Shown here piece by piece: positions 50,639 to 60,067 of a stretch of 64,000 nucleotides of DNA. The DNA is from WHSM01 sp036375165 (GTDB taxonomy: Bacteria > Actinomycetota > Actinomycetes > Mycobacteriales > Micromonosporaceae): positions 1 through 64,000 of the forward strand of contig DASUSI010000161.1 in the NCBI GenBank assembly GCA_036375165.1. The letters run 5' to 3'. The notes beneath the pieces were generated by a model. That model was not told where the DNA came from. It made no database searches and saw only the letters and a list, made by a program, of their open reading frames with translations. A program made the position numbers and the translations under genes. The first letter of the stretch is position 1. Every line of letters begins with the position of its first letter.

Positions 50639-52330
50639 TCAGAGCCGGGCCAGGGCACGCTGTAGCGGGTCCAGGCCCAGTGATCCCAGGTCCAGCGCCC
50701 GGCGGTGGAACTCCCGTAGGTCGAAATCGGCACCCGCGTGCTTTCGGGCCTGTTCCCGGGCCCGCAGCCAGATCCGCTCGCCAACCTTGTACGCGGGCGC
50801 CTGCCCCGGCCAGCCGAGGTAGCGGTCCAGTTCGTACCGCAGGCTCGGTTCGTCCATGTAGCCGTGCGCGAGCAGGAATTCCCAGCCCAGCTCGGGCGTC
50901 CACGTGGCGCCCTCGTGGAATCCGGTGCCGGCGGGGATCGGCAACTCCAGGTGCATCCCGATGTCGATGATCACCCGGGTCGCCCGGAGCGCCTGCCCCG
51001 ACAGCATGCCCAACCGGTCCCCCGGGTCGTCCAGGTAGCCGAGGTCGGCCATCAGGCGCTCGGCGTAGAGCGCCCAGCCCTCGCCGTGCCCGGACACCCA
51101 GCACAGGTTGCGCTGCCACCGGTTGAGCAGCTCCCGCCGGTACGCGGTCTGGCCGATCTGCAGGTGATGTCCTGGTACGCCCTCGTGGTAGACCGTCGTG
51201 GTCTCCCGCCAGGTGCTGAACTCGTCGATGCCCGCCGGCACGGCCCACCACATCCGTCCCGGGCGGGTGAAGTCCTCGCTGGGGCCGGTGTAGTAGATGC
51301 CGCCGCTGCTGATGGGTGCGATCCGGCACTCGATCCGGCGGACCGGTTCGGGGATGTCGAAGTGGCTGCCGTGCAGGTCCCCGATCGCCTTGTCCGCGAC
51401 CTGCTGCATCCAGTCCCGGAATGCCTCCTTGCCGGCGATCCGGCGGGCCGGGTCCGCGTCCAGCGCCGCCATCGCGTCCTGGATCGAGCCGCCGGGCACG
51501 ATCCGGTCGGCCACCTGACGCATCTCGGTCTCGATCCGGTTCAGTTCGTCCCAGCCCCAGGCGTACGTCTCTGCCAGGTCGATCACGGCGCCGAGGAAGG
51601 TACGGGACTCCAGCGCGTACCGGTCCCGGCCCACCGCGTCCCGTTCCGGCGCCTGGGGGAGCAGTTCCTCGGTGAGGAACCGGCCGAACTCGGCGGTCGC
51701 CTCGGTGGCCGCGGCGGCGCCCCGTTCCAGGTCCGCCCGCAGCGGGCCCTCGGCCTGTAGCCTGCCCGCCAGCCCCAGGTAGACGTTGTCCTTCGCTGGG
51801 TCCGCCCAGTCGGCGCACTGCCGGGCGCAGGCGAGCACCTGGCGACGCGCGGAGACCCGGCCCTGTTCGGCGGCGGCGCGCAGTGACTGTCGGTAGCCGT
51901 CGAGGGCCTCCGGCACCCGGCTGAGGCGCCGGGCGATGGTCGCCACCGCGACCTCGCCCACGGTCGGCATCAGGTCGAACACCATCCGGACGCTCTGCAG
52001 TGGGGAGTAGATCACGTTGAGCCGGCTGTCCAGCAGGCCCGCCTCGTCGTGCTCCAGATGCAGCCCGAGCCGTTCGGTCATGGACTCCGCCGCCACCCGT
52101 TGGGCTTCGTCGGCCGCCTCCGTGCCGGTCAGCGCCGCCAGGGTGCGCCGATCCAGCTCGACCCGGGCCGCGATGCCGGGCGGGGACAGGTCGGGCAGGG
52201 CATCGTCGTGCCCCGCGATGCCCGCGTACGTGGCGCTGACCGGGTCAAGTGCGGCCCACTGCTCGACGTACGAGTCGGCGATCTCGTTGACATCTGCCAC
52301 GGCCTGCACCTTACGTGAGCTCGCCGCCAT
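50639..52330 (-). CDS. DUF885 family metallopeptidase-like protein
   Basis: 563 residues from the ATG at 52330 with GGGGG upstream. HEGVPGHHLQ holds the zinc-binding motif; GHGEGWALYAE lies about 35 residues later and supplies the third ligand. No signal peptide, so it is cytoplasmic. The family is thought to be a peptidase, but its substrates are poorly known. It is monocistronic. Confidence 0.88.
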   Translation of the reverse strand: MAASSRKVQAVADVNEIADSYVEQWAALDPVSATYAGIAGHDDALPDLSPPGIAARVELDRRTLAALTGTEAADEAQRVAAESMTERLGLHLEHDEAGLLDSRLNVIYSPLQSVRMVFDLMPTVGEVAVATIARRLSRVPEALDGYRQSLRAAAEQGRVSARRQVLACARQCADWADPAKDNVYLGLAGRLQAEGPLRADLERGAAAATEATAEFGRFLTEELLPQAPERDAVGRDRYALESRTFLGAVIDLAETYAWGWDELNRIETEMRQVADRIVPGGSIQDAMAALDADPARRIAGKEAFRDWMQQVADKAIGDLHGSHFDIPEPVRRIECRIAPISSGGIYYTGPSEDFTRPGRMWWAVPAGIDEFSTWRETTTVYHEGVPGHHLQIGQTAYRRELLNRWQRNLCWVSGHGEGWALYAERLMADLGYLDDPGDRLGMLSGQALRATRVIIDIGMHLELPIPAGTGFHEGATWTPELGWEFLLAHGYMDEPSLRYELDRYLGWPGQAPAYKVGERIWLRAREQARKHAGADFDLREFHRRALDLGSLGLDPLQRALARL

Positions 52331-52772
52331 GGTTCCCCCTTGTCTTCGTCGCTCCCGGAACGCGGGTTCCGAAGCGGGCGGAGCGGCGGCGTGGCAAGTG
52401 GAAATCATCGCCGATGACGCAGTCGCGCCTGGCAGGACACGCCCACTGTCCGGTTGTCGACAGACTGTGGTCCCCGGGGGTCGGGCAGTACCCAGCTGGC
52501 GAGACACTATTGCCCGGCTTTGATCGCGCTCGTTATCTTCGTCCGAGCGATCCGCATTGGCTGCTTTCCGCAACGTCGTGCGACCGTCGAGATCGGATGG
52601 TGGACAGGGCAGGGGACACTGGACGGCGACGGGTACGCGGCGCGGCCCCGAGAGATCCGGCGAAGGCCGGCACCGGGGGGCCGTCGTCGCGGCCAGCACA
52701 CCGAACATGGGGCGCACAAGGAAGCTCCGGCGAGCGGGACTCGGCCGGCAGCGGACTCCGGGAGGACGGTCG
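52331..52772. other. 442-base divergent intergenic region
   Basis: Lies between the DUF885 gene (leftward) and the M48 gene (rightward). It should contain both promoters. I see no strong repeat, terminator or small gene. Confidence 0.5.
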
Positions 52773-54227
52773 TTGATCACTATGCGTGCGGCGTTGGCTG
52801 TCGCCCTGCTCCGTGGTTACCGGGCCGGCCGCCATGTCGCGGTCTGGGGACTCGCCATGGTGTCCACCTGGACCTGGATCGTCACCCCCGGCTGGCTGCC
52901 GGCGGCACTGACCACACTCACCGTGGTCACCGGGCTGCTGTCGGTACGCGCCGCGCGGGTGCTGGGCCGGTGCGTGCTCCGGGAAACCACTGGCGTCCCG
53001 GTCCCACCGCGTGTCGACTCGTCCCTGTGGGCCGAGGTGCGCATGCTGTGCGACCGGTTGCGGGTACGTCTCCCGGAGGAGATCCGGATCGGTGTCGACC
53101 CGGTGATCGAGGTCTCGGAACAGCCCCGAAACCTCGGACTCGCGGCCGGGCCGCGGCGGCTCCACATCGGCCTGCCGCTGCTGGTGGGACTGTCCCCGGG
53201 GGAACTCAGGGCACTGTTGGCTCATGAGCTGGCGCACGATTCCCGGGAGGGCGGCACGCTGCCGGCGACCTGTCACCGGATCCGGCACACGCTGGGACCG
53301 GCACTGCAACGCCGACCCGGCGGCGTGGGGATCGTGTTCGCGATCGTCGTGCGTCTCTTCCTCGCCCTGGAAGCGCCGGCCAGCCGGAGACAGGAGCGGA
53401 TCGCGGACCGCGCCGCGGTGCGGCTCGCCGGTCGGCGCAACGTCGCCGGCATGCTTCGGGAGCTTCCGGTGCTGAGCCTCGCGTGGCAGCGGTACCTCGC
53501 CGAGGTGGTGGCACCGGCGGCCAGATCCGGGTACGCGCCGCTCAGCATCAGTGACGGCTTCCAGCACATGCGTGGGAGCTGGCGGGAGGAACTGGCCGAG
53601 TTGCGAAACATGCCGCCCGAGGCGGTACGGCAGGCCTGGGATGTACACCCGCCCCGACTGGAGCGGCTGCACGCCATCGACCTGACTCCTGAGGTGGCGG
53701 ACCAGATTCCGGTAGTGGACCCGAGGCCAGGACTCACCCCGCTGGTTCGGGAGGTGGAACACCAGCTCGTCGGTCCACAGGTGCGTCGAGTGCCGTGGGA
53801 CGAGTTCTGCGCCATCATCGCCGGTGAGGGACTGCGTGGTGAGGTCGATCAGCTGTTCCGCGCCGCTGCCCAGGTGGCGGACCCAGCGGATCCGGTTGTC
53901 CGTACCGCGAGCCCGGGTCTGGACACCGTGCTCACCCTGATCGAGGCCGGTGCCCTGAACCGGTTGCTGCGCCACCTGGAGCCGGCGACCACCGCCACGG
54001 CTCGCCGGCTGCTCGGACTGGCGTTCGCGCAGGCCGCTGTGGACGGTGGGGTGGCCCGCTGGCACCGAGCCCAGTCCGGAGCGCTCCGGGTGGTACGCCC
54101 GGACGGCGGTACGGTCCCGGTCGAGGAACTCGCCGCCCGGGTGATCGCCGACCCGGCGACCGTGCCGATGGTGCGGGAGGTGCTCCGGGCGGTCAAAGTG
54201 GGCGGGGTGGCGCACGCCCACGGCTGA
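52773..54227 (+). CDS. M48-type membrane metallopeptidase
   Basis: About 484 residues from a TTG at 52773, chosen because GGAGG lies seven bases upstream; ATG 52782 is the alternative. Two membrane helices near the start (VAVWGLAMVSTWTWIV; AALTTLTVVTGLLSV), then LLAHELAHDS, the HExxH zinc motif, with the third acid ligand in RQERIADRAAV. The C-terminal 250 residues are helical and unassigned. Probably a membrane-bound peptidase of the HtpX/Ste24 clan. Confidence 0.85.
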   Translation: MITMRAALAVALLRGYRAGRHVAVWGLAMVSTWTWIVTPGWLPAALTTLTVVTGLLSVRAARVLGRCVLRETTGVPVPPRVDSSLWAEVRMLCDRLRVRLPEEIRIGVDPVIEVSEQPRNLGLAAGPRRLHIGLPLLVGLSPGELRALLAHELAHDSREGGTLPATCHRIRHTLGPALQRRPGGVGIVFAIVVRLFLALEAPASRRQERIADRAAVRLAGRRNVAGMLRELPVLSLAWQRYLAEVVAPAARSGYAPLSISDGFQHMRGSWREELAELRNMPPEAVRQAWDVHPPRLERLHAIDLTPEVADQIPVVDPRPGLTPLVREVEHQLVGPQVRRVPWDEFCAIIAGEGLRGEVDQLFRAAAQVADPADPVVRTASPGLDTVLTLIEAGALNRLLRHLEPATTATARRLLGLAFAQAAVDGGVARWHRAQSGALRVVRPDGGTVPVEELAARVIADPATVPMVREVLRAVKVGGVAHAHG

Positions 54228-54252
54228 TCGCGGCCACCCGCCGGCCATGCGG

Positions 54253-55227
54253 TCAGCGCAGCGGCCGGACCGCGCTGACGGTGCGCCGGTCGGCCGCCAC
54301 GGCGGTGACCCAACCACCGTCGCGTCCCAGCCGTAACAGCTCCTCCTCGGACACCGGGAGCTCGTCGACCGGTCCAGGGCGTGGCGGCCAGCCGGTCCGG
54401 GCATGGTGACCGTCGTGGAGCCACCCGGCGAGTGTCCGCACCGGGTCGGCATTGTCCAGCAGCCGCCGTGCCTCGGAAAGTCGCGTGATGAACAGGTCCA
54501 GGGCGGGTCCCAGGGCTGCGGCGTTGCCTCCGCACATCCCGGCGACCAGGCCCGGTTGGCTCGCGGCGACCCGGGTGCCGTCCCGGTAGGACCCGGCGGC
54601 CAGGGTCGCGGGCAGGCCGGTTCCGGCTACGGCGGCGACTCCGGAGGCCACCAGGTGTGGCAGGTGGCTGATCAGGGCCACCGCGGCGTCGTGCTCGGCT
54701 GAGGTGACCGGCACCACCCGGGCACCGAGCCCGGTCACCAGGTCAGCCATACCGAGCCAGTCGGCGAGCTGACCGCGTTGCTGGTCCGTGCCCGGGTCCA
54801 GGGTCAGCGCCCAGGCGCAACCGGTGAACAGCCCGGGGTCGCTCGCCGCGAAACTGGACACCTCCTTGCCGGCCATCGGATGCCCGCCCACGTACCGGGC
54901 CTGCGGGAACCGCTCCGCGACCAGGCGGCGCACCGGCCCCTTGACCGATGTGACGTCGGAGAGCACACCTCGGTACCGGGCCGTCGCGATCTCGTCGAGT
55001 GCGGGCACCACCGCGGGGAACGGCACCGCGAGGATCACGACGTCGGCGCCGGCCATCGCCTCGTCGACGGTTTCCGCGATCCGCCATCCAGGTCCGCTCG
55101 CCCGTGCCAGGGCGCGGATGTCAGGTGAGGCGTCGTATCCGGACACCTGGTGCCCGGTGGCGGACAGTGCCCTCAGCAGCGAGCCACCGATCAATCCGAG
55201 GCCGATCACACAGGTACTGGACCGCAC
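54253..55227 (-). CDS. tyrA: Prephenate dehydrogenase
   Basis: 324 residues from a GTG at 55227. VIGLGLIGGSLLRAL is the NAD loop. GHPMAGKE carries the catalytic His; SAEHDAAVALISHLPH is the second signature, with the substrate-binding His and Arg later. It oxidatively decarboxylates prephenate to 4-hydroxyphenylpyruvate in tyrosine synthesis. No ACT domain is visible at the C-terminus. Confidence 0.93.
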   Translation of the reverse strand: MRSSTCVIGLGLIGGSLLRALSATGHQVSGYDASPDIRALARASGPGWRIAETVDEAMAGADVVILAVPFPAVVPALDEIATARYRGVLSDVTSVKGPVRRLVAERFPQARYVGGHPMAGKEVSSFAASDPGLFTGCAWALTLDPGTDQQRGQLADWLGMADLVTGLGARVVPVTSAEHDAAVALISHLPHLVASGVAAVAGTGLPATLAAGSYRDGTRVAASQPGLVAGMCGGNAAALGPALDLFITRLSEARRLLDNADPVRTLAGWLHDGHHARTGWPPRPGPVDELPVSEEELLRLGRDGGWVTAVAADRRTVSAVRPLR

Positions 55228-55302
55228 CGCAACAGCCTGGCACACAGCGGCGGACCGGCCGGCTCGGGGCCGTGGTGCCCCGACCTCGGTACCCTGCGTG
55301 GT

Positions 55303-55665
55303 ATGCAGACCGCAGGCTGGGACCCGATGCGTGGTCAGTGGATCATGGTGGGTCAGCAGCTTCGGCAGCCGAACCGGCCGAGGTACCGGGAGCCGCATCC
55401 GATCCGGTCCGCCGCGGTGTGGGCCGGAATCGGCGCTACGAGTGCCTGGTTCCTGTTCTTCGCCCTGCTGGCCTGGAGCGTGCGCTCGTACGCGTGGTCA
55501 ACCCTCGCCGCGGGGGTGACCGCCGGTCTGGCCGTGGCGACGCTGAACCGGTACGGAGATCGGGGTGTCGCGCTCGGCATCGCGGTGACCAGCGCGGTCG
55601 GAGTCGGCATCGCAGGGCTGCTGGTGGGAGTCCGCTACCTCGCGGGCGACTGGATTCTCTGGTGA
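55303..55665 (+). CDS. Small membrane protein
   Basis: 120 residues from the ATG at 55303 (55327 is an alternative). Three or four helices (SAWFLFFALLAWSV; WSTLAAGVTAGLAVATL; ALGIAVTSAVGVGIAGLLVG) after a basic, Pro-rich cytoplasmic lead. No recognised family. It is divergent from tyrA. Confidence 0.65.
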   Translation: MQTAGWDPMRGQWIMVGQQLRQPNRPRYREPHPIRSAAVWAGIGATSAWFLFFALLAWSVRSYAWSTLAAGVTAGLAVATLNRYGDRGVALGIAVTSAVGVGIAGLLVGVRYLAGDWILW

Positions 55666-56085
55666 CGGTGACGGTATGTCACCGAAGTTTCAGTGTCGGT
55701 AGCGGTTGTCACACCGTGCGTGTGGTGTCGGCTGCGAACTGTGGATCAGTATTGACGTTCGCGGTCCGGGCAGGCACATTCGCTCCCATGAAACTCGACC
55801 GCCCCGACGCGGAGCGCCGCCGGCGTCGACTGCGGCTCCTCGCGGAGCTGGCCGACGTGAAGCCGGTCCGGGGCTGCCTGGAGCCGAGGCGCCGGGTGCA
55901 GGTGGGCCGGATCCGTGGCCTGATCGCCTCGCGGCGGCGTCCCAGCCGTTCGCTGTGAAGTACCGCGCCGCGCCGGCCCTTCAGGACCACGACATTTGCT
56001 CGAACCTTGCGCCCGAGCGGGCTACGCTTTCGCTGCCGACGTAGCGAGGTTTGGCGCTGCGAGGGGACCTTATCCCGGGGGGACC
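55666..56085. other. 420-base region with one small doubtful gene
   Basis: Apart from the small basic frame at 55788-55958, nothing is recognisable. The last 100 bases form the leader of the tadA operon, which is unusually AT-rich around 55985-56050. Confidence 0.4.
55788..55958 (+). CDS. Small arginine-rich protein
   Basis: 56 residues (MKLDRPDAERRRRRLRLLAE, then VKPVRGCLEPRRRVQVG). The very basic composition suggests nucleic-acid binding if real. No clear ribosome site and no recognised family, so it may be a chance frame. Confidence 0.3.
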   Translation: MKLDRPDAERRRRRLRLLAELADVKPVRGCLEPRRRVQVGRIRGLIASRRRPSRSL

Positions 56086-56625
56086 GTGTCGTACTTTTCG
56101 GCCGCTGTGGTACGCGGCTCCAAAGGTTGGGCCGTCTCAGATCTCGACCTGCGTGGCGTCTCCGACGTCGAGGACGTCGCGGACCGGCTGCGCGACGTCG
56201 ATCTGGAGGCCGACATCTCGCTGCTTTTCGTCGAGATCGACGAGGAGTACCTGGTGGTGCTGCGCCTCGACGAGGGCGAGGACCTCCGGGTGTTCGGGTC
56301 CGACTCGGCGGTCGTGGAGGAGTCCCGGCTGGGTGCTGTCCTGGTCGCGGACCTGGAGCCGCCCGACCACGGGCTTGACATCCCGGATGAGTTGGACGAG
56401 ACGGAGGCCGGGGGAGACGACGACGAGGACCCCGAATCCGGCACCGGACTGGTCCTGGACACGGACCCGATCGGCGATGTCGACCTGCTCGCCGATCTGG
56501 GGGTTCCGGGGCGTCGGCTGCTCGCCATGTGCGTACAGGAGGGCAGTCTCCCCAGCGACGTGACCGCGGAGATCTGCGGCTCGCTCGGATGCGCCGACGA
56601 CGTCGAGGACCTGCGCGGAGCGTGA
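56086..56625 (+). CDS. tRNA-adenosine-deaminase-associated protein
   Basis: 179 residues from a GTG at 56086 with GGGGGGA in front. Very acidic (EADISLLFVEIDEEYLVVLRL; ETEAGGDDDEDPE). The sequence and position match the conserved actinobacterial protein always found before tadA. Its function is unproven; a partner of the deaminase is assumed from gene order. Confidence 0.88.
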   Translation: MSYFSAAVVRGSKGWAVSDLDLRGVSDVEDVADRLRDVDLEADISLLFVEIDEEYLVVLRLDEGEDLRVFGSDSAVVEESRLGAVLVADLEPPDHGLDIPDELDETEAGGDDDEDPESGTGLVLDTDPIGDVDLLADLGVPGRRLLAMCVQEGSLPSDVTAEICGSLGCADDVEDLRGA

Positions 56626-56639
56626 CCTCCCGGGAAGCC

Positions 56640-57074
56640 ATGATGCGCCGCGCGCTCGACGCGGCCGTGGCTGCGCCCGCCGTCGCTGATGTGCCTGTCG
56701 GTGCCGTGGTGTACGCGGCGGACGGCACCGAATTGGCAGCCGCCGGCAACGAGCGGGAACTCACCGGAGATCCCACGGCCCATGCCGAGATCGTGGCGCT
56801 GCGTCGGGCCGCCGGTCAGGTCGGTTCCTGGCGACTGGACGGCTGCACCCTGGCGGTCACCCTGGAACCCTGCACGATGTGTGCCGGCGCGATCGTGCTG
56901 GCCCGGATCGCCACGGTGGTGTTCGGTGCCTGGGATCCCAAAGCCGGCGCGGTCGGTTCGTTGTGGGACGTGGTACGCGACCGGCGGCTGAACCACCGGC
57001 CCGAGGTGTACGGCGGGGTGCTGGAGGCCGAGTGCGGGGCGGTGCTCCGCCGGTTCTTCGACCAACACCGGTGA
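56640..57074 (+). CDS. tadA: tRNA-specific adenosine deaminase
   Basis: 144 residues from the ATG at 56640. An ATG at 56643 has better ribosome-site spacing, and a GTG at 56622 overlaps the previous stop. TAHAEIVALR (zinc His, catalytic Glu) and LEPCTMCAGA (two zinc Cys) form the deaminase site. It converts adenosine 34 of tRNA-Arg to inosine. It forms a two-gene operon with the preceding gene. Confidence 0.95.
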   Translation: MMRRALDAAVAAPAVADVPVGAVVYAADGTELAAAGNERELTGDPTAHAEIVALRRAAGQVGSWRLDGCTLAVTLEPCTMCAGAIVLARIATVVFGAWDPKAGAVGSLWDVVRDRRLNHRPEVYGGVLEAECGAVLRRFFDQHR

Positions 57075-57098
57075 GCTGTCCGTCAGCCCTGGAGCCGT

Positions 57099-57815
57099 TC
57101 AGCTCCGATCGGCCACGACCGCGTCGAGCGCGATCCGAACCATGTCTCCGAACGAGCGTTCCCGCTCCTCGGCCGTGGTGTGCTCGCCGCGCACGATGTG
57201 GTCGCTGATGGTGGTGATCGTCAGGGCTCTGGCACCGAACCGCGCGGCCAGCGTGTAGAGCCCGGCGGTCTCCATTTCCACCGCCAGTACGCCGTACTCG
57301 GCGAGTTTGCGGAACAGGTCCGGACGGTCGGTGTAGAAGGTGTCGGCCGAGACCACCGACCCCACGTGCATGGTGACCCCCAGTGCCGCCGCGGCGGCCA
57401 CGGCGTGACGCAGCAGTTCGAAGTCGGCCACCGGCGCGTAGTCCACGAGCCCGTCGAAGCGTTGCCGGTTCATCGCCGAGTCAGTGCTGGCGCCGATCGC
57501 GGCGACCACGTCACGCAGCCGCAACCGGTCGGTGATGGCACCGGCGCTGCCGACCCGCAGCAGGGTGGTCACGCCGTACTCGGCGAACAGTTCGTGTGCG
57601 TAGATGGACGCCGAGGGCAGTCCCATCCCGGAACCCTGCACCGACACCTCGACACCCTGGTACGTCCCGGTGAACCCGTACATGCCGCGGACCTCGGAGT
57701 AACAGGTGGCGTCGGAGAGGAAGGTCTCCGCGATCCACCTCGCACGCAGCGGGTCGCCGGGGAACAGCACCCGTTCCGCGATCTCGCCGGGCTTGGCCCC
57801 GATGTGTGTGCTCAT
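57099..57815 (-). CDS. deoD: Purine nucleoside phosphorylase
   Basis: 238 residues. FPGDPLRA, GSGMGLPSASIYAHEL, RVGSAGA and AVEMETAGLYTLA are the hexameric PNP (DeoD) motifs; SDHIV contains the catalytic Asp for 6-oxo/6-amino purines. It splits purine (deoxy)nucleosides with phosphate for salvage. It converges with tadA. Confidence 0.95.
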   Translation of the reverse strand: MSTHIGAKPGEIAERVLFPGDPLRARWIAETFLSDATCYSEVRGMYGFTGTYQGVEVSVQGSGMGLPSASIYAHELFAEYGVTTLLRVGSAGAITDRLRLRDVVAAIGASTDSAMNRQRFDGLVDYAPVADFELLRHAVAAAAALGVTMHVGSVVSADTFYTDRPDLFRKLAEYGVLAVEMETAGLYTLAARFGARALTITTISDHIVRGEHTTAEERERSFGDMVRIALDAVVADRS

Positions 57816-57945
57816 GCCTTACCGCCCCCGCCCCTTCCGTACCGCCGCCTCATCCTGCCAGCCGTCACAGGCCCAGGTCGGAGCAACCCCGTGTCGTTGA
57901 CGAGGGCTGAGCGGGACCGGCCCGGGGTCGGGTACCCTGTTCGGC

Positions 57946-58032
57946 GGTGGCGTGTCCGAGCGGCCTAAGGAGCACGCCTCGAAAGCGTGTGAGGGTGTAC
58001 GCCCTCCGTGGGTTCAAATCCCACCGCCACCG
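57946..58032 (+). tRNA. tRNA-Ser (CGA)
   Basis: An 87-base class II tRNA with acceptor GGTGGCG/CGCCACC, discriminator G, anticodon loop CTCGAAA (anticodon CGA), a long variable arm (TGTGAGGGTGTACGCCCTCC region) and T-loop GGTTCAAATCC. No encoded CCA. Confidence 0.96.
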
Positions 58033-58250
58033 CTCTGTGAGCCTCTCAGGACGTCGGAACCCCTGAACCTACGGGTTCGGGGATTTCCTGGTGTGTTGGG
58101 GTCGGCAGTCGCGGACGGATCGAGGACACCGTCACGCGCTGGCACATCTGTCCCTGGTCCGGCGCACATCCGACACAGAGTGTCGGTGGTTCAGGAGATG
58201 CTGGTTCTCTCAGCGCCACCTGGGCACCAGGGAGCGAACGGAGAAGCGAA

Positions 58251-58832
58251 ATGGCTGAGGTGTTGTTGTTCCATCACGCGCACGGACTGACGTCAGGTGT
58301 CCACGAGTTCGCCGACACGCTCCGGCGGGCTGGTCACCTCGTCCACGTCCCGGACCTGTACCAGGGACAGGTCTTCGAAGACCTCGCTGAGGGCATCGCC
58401 TATGCCCAACGGACAGGGTTCGGCTCGATCATGGAGCGTGGGCGGGCCGCCGCCGAGGGGCTGCCGAGCCAACTCGTCTACGCCGGGTTCTCGCTGGGGG
58501 TCATGCCGGCGCAGCTGCTGGCCCAGTCCCGACCCGGGGCGAGGGGTGCGCTGTTGTTCCATGCCTGTGTCCCGACCTCCGAGTTCGGGGGCGGGTGGCC
58601 CGAGGGGGTCCCGGCCCAGATCCACGGTATGGATGCCGACGAGTTCTTCGTCGAGGAAGGCGACCTCGACGCGGCCCGCGCTCTGGTCCAGACCACCAAG
58701 GACGCCGAGTTGTTCCTCTACCCGGGCAACCAGCACCTGTTCACCGACAACAGCCTGCCTTCGTACGACGAGCACGCCGCCACGCTGCTCACAGAACGCG
58801 TCCTGAGTTTCCTCGACCGCATCGACAAATGA
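58251..58832 (+). CDS. Dienelactone-hydrolase-family protein
   Basis: 193 residues. The alpha/beta-hydrolase layout of the DLH family: LFHHAHGLT at the oxyanion region, nucleophile elbow YAGFSLGVM (Ser, where the classic enzyme has Cys), acidic DADEFF, and His in PGNQHLF. A small soluble hydrolase of unknown substrate. It is followed by a hairpin at 58846-58878. Confidence 0.85.
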   Translation: MAEVLLFHHAHGLTSGVHEFADTLRRAGHLVHVPDLYQGQVFEDLAEGIAYAQRTGFGSIMERGRAAAEGLPSQLVYAGFSLGVMPAQLLAQSRPGARGALLFHACVPTSEFGGGWPEGVPAQIHGMDADEFFVEEGDLDAARALVQTTKDAELFLYPGNQHLFTDNSLPSYDEHAATLLTERVLSFLDRIDK

Positions 58833-58845
58833 ACGGGATGTGTGA

Positions 58846-58878
58846 ACGCCGGGCCCCCGGCTGGGGATGGCCCGGCGT
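58846..58878. terminator. Hairpin between convergent genes
   Basis: ACGCCGGGCC (58846-58855) pairs with GGCCCGGCGT (58869-58878). It lies 13 bases after one stop codon and 17 bases from the facing one, so it can end transcription from both sides. Confidence 0.65.
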
Positions 58879-58895
58879 CCGGTCTGGTCCCCTTG

Positions 58896-59063
58896 TTATG
58901 GGTTGTCGCAGGCGCCGGCCTTGAACCCCGGGTGCGGGTTGCCGTGCTGGCCCGGGACGCACTGCTTGTCGCCAGGACCCGGTGGGTCCGCGAAAACCGG
59001 TGCCGCCGTTCCCCCGAAGATGGCCCCGACGACCGCTGCGACGATCACGACGCGCTTGATCAT
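58896..59063 (-). CDS. Small secreted peptide
   Basis: 55 residues from the ATG at 59063, with AGGAAGAGGGGGG upstream. A signal peptide (IKRVVIVAAVVGAIFGGTAAPVFA) is followed by a 30-residue mature part rich in Gly/Pro with two Cys (KQCVPGQHGNPHPGFKAGAC), probably one disulfide. Such tiny exported peptides are common in actinomycetes. The role is unknown. Confidence 0.7.
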   Translation of the reverse strand: MIKRVVIVAAVVGAIFGGTAAPVFADPPGPGDKQCVPGQHGNPHPGFKAGACDNP

Positions 59064-59278
59064 GGTGCCCCCCTCTTCCTGATTCTTGTACGGTGAGCCC
59101 CCCTTGGCCGTCCGTTTCGACCCTGCCACGCGTCTCACGGTCGGGGCAGCGTCATGTACAAGACCTGACAGCGTCTCTGCGGAGGTTCCGGGGGTCAGGC
59201 GCTGCCGGTTGAGTGGCGGTGGCCTTCGACCAGGCCAAGGATCCAACCCATCAGCGTCCGGGAACGCTGCCGGTCTCT

Positions 59279-60067
59279 TCAGGTGGGATGGTCCTGGTCG
59301 CTCCTCGAGTGGTTCGGCCACGGGAAGAACGGCGGCTGGCCTGGGTAGTCGTCTTCGGGCGTCACCGGTTCCTGGCTGAGAGCCGGGTAACCGGGCGGCA
59401 ACGGATCCTGGCCGGGAACGGGGGAGCGGCCGGTGGCCGAGGTGTCCGGGTAGTCGGAGTAATCCGGTTCCTGGTAGCCAGCACCGGGCTGGGTGGTGGC
59501 CTGATCGTGGTAGGGCGGCGCGGTCGTGGGTGCCGTGCCTGGCGGCGACGCCTCTCCGGACGACGGTGTGTGACTGGACGACCGGGCGCGGGGCAGCGGC
59601 TCGGTCGGTTGCTCGTCCGCGGATGTCCTGATCCCGGTGCTGCCGCCGATGGGGATCTTGCGACTTCTGGCGCTGGAGCGGGGAAGTCTCACGGTGAGTA
59701 CGCCATGCTCCAGCCTGGCCTCCACTCGGTCGGCCATCACCTCGCCAGGCAGCGGGAACCGGTAGCTGAACCGATGTGGACGCCCGCTGGGCTCCCGCTG
59801 GTGCGAGGTGGCTTCACCCCGGATGGCCAGTTCCCGGTCGGTCAGCTCGACGTCCACCGCCTCCGGGGGCACTCCGGGCAGGGGCGCCTCCAGAACCCAG
59901 CCGTCGCCGGTCTCCTCCAGGTCCAATCCTCCGGTCCATCCGGCTGCCTCCACCTGCGCTGACCCCTGGGGGAAGAGTTCTTCCAGGCGCCTGCGCATGG
60001 CCTCGATCTCTGTGAACGGATCCCGCCACCCTGAGTGGTAGGAGCCCTGCCGTGCTGGGTACGACAT
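59279..60067 (-). CDS. Hsp20/alpha-crystallin protein with long disordered tail
   Basis: 262 residues from the ATG at 60067. DPFTEIEAMRRRLEELF is the usual N-terminal helix. The alpha-crystallin domain spans about 45-135, ending in the ARLEHGVLTVRLPRS core strand. Residues 140-262 are Pro/Ser/Asp-rich and low in complexity, about 100 residues longer than normal. It is a holding chaperone. No HAIR or CIRCE element was seen upstream. Confidence 0.88.
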   Translation of the reverse strand: MSYPARQGSYHSGWRDPFTEIEAMRRRLEELFPQGSAQVEAAGWTGGLDLEETGDGWVLEAPLPGVPPEAVDVELTDRELAIRGEATSHQREPSGRPHRFSYRFPLPGEVMADRVEARLEHGVLTVRLPRSSARSRKIPIGGSTGIRTSADEQPTEPLPRARSSSHTPSSGEASPPGTAPTTAPPYHDQATTQPGAGYQEPDYSDYPDTSATGRSPVPGQDPLPPGYPALSQEPVTPEDDYPGQPPFFPWPNHSRSDQDHPT

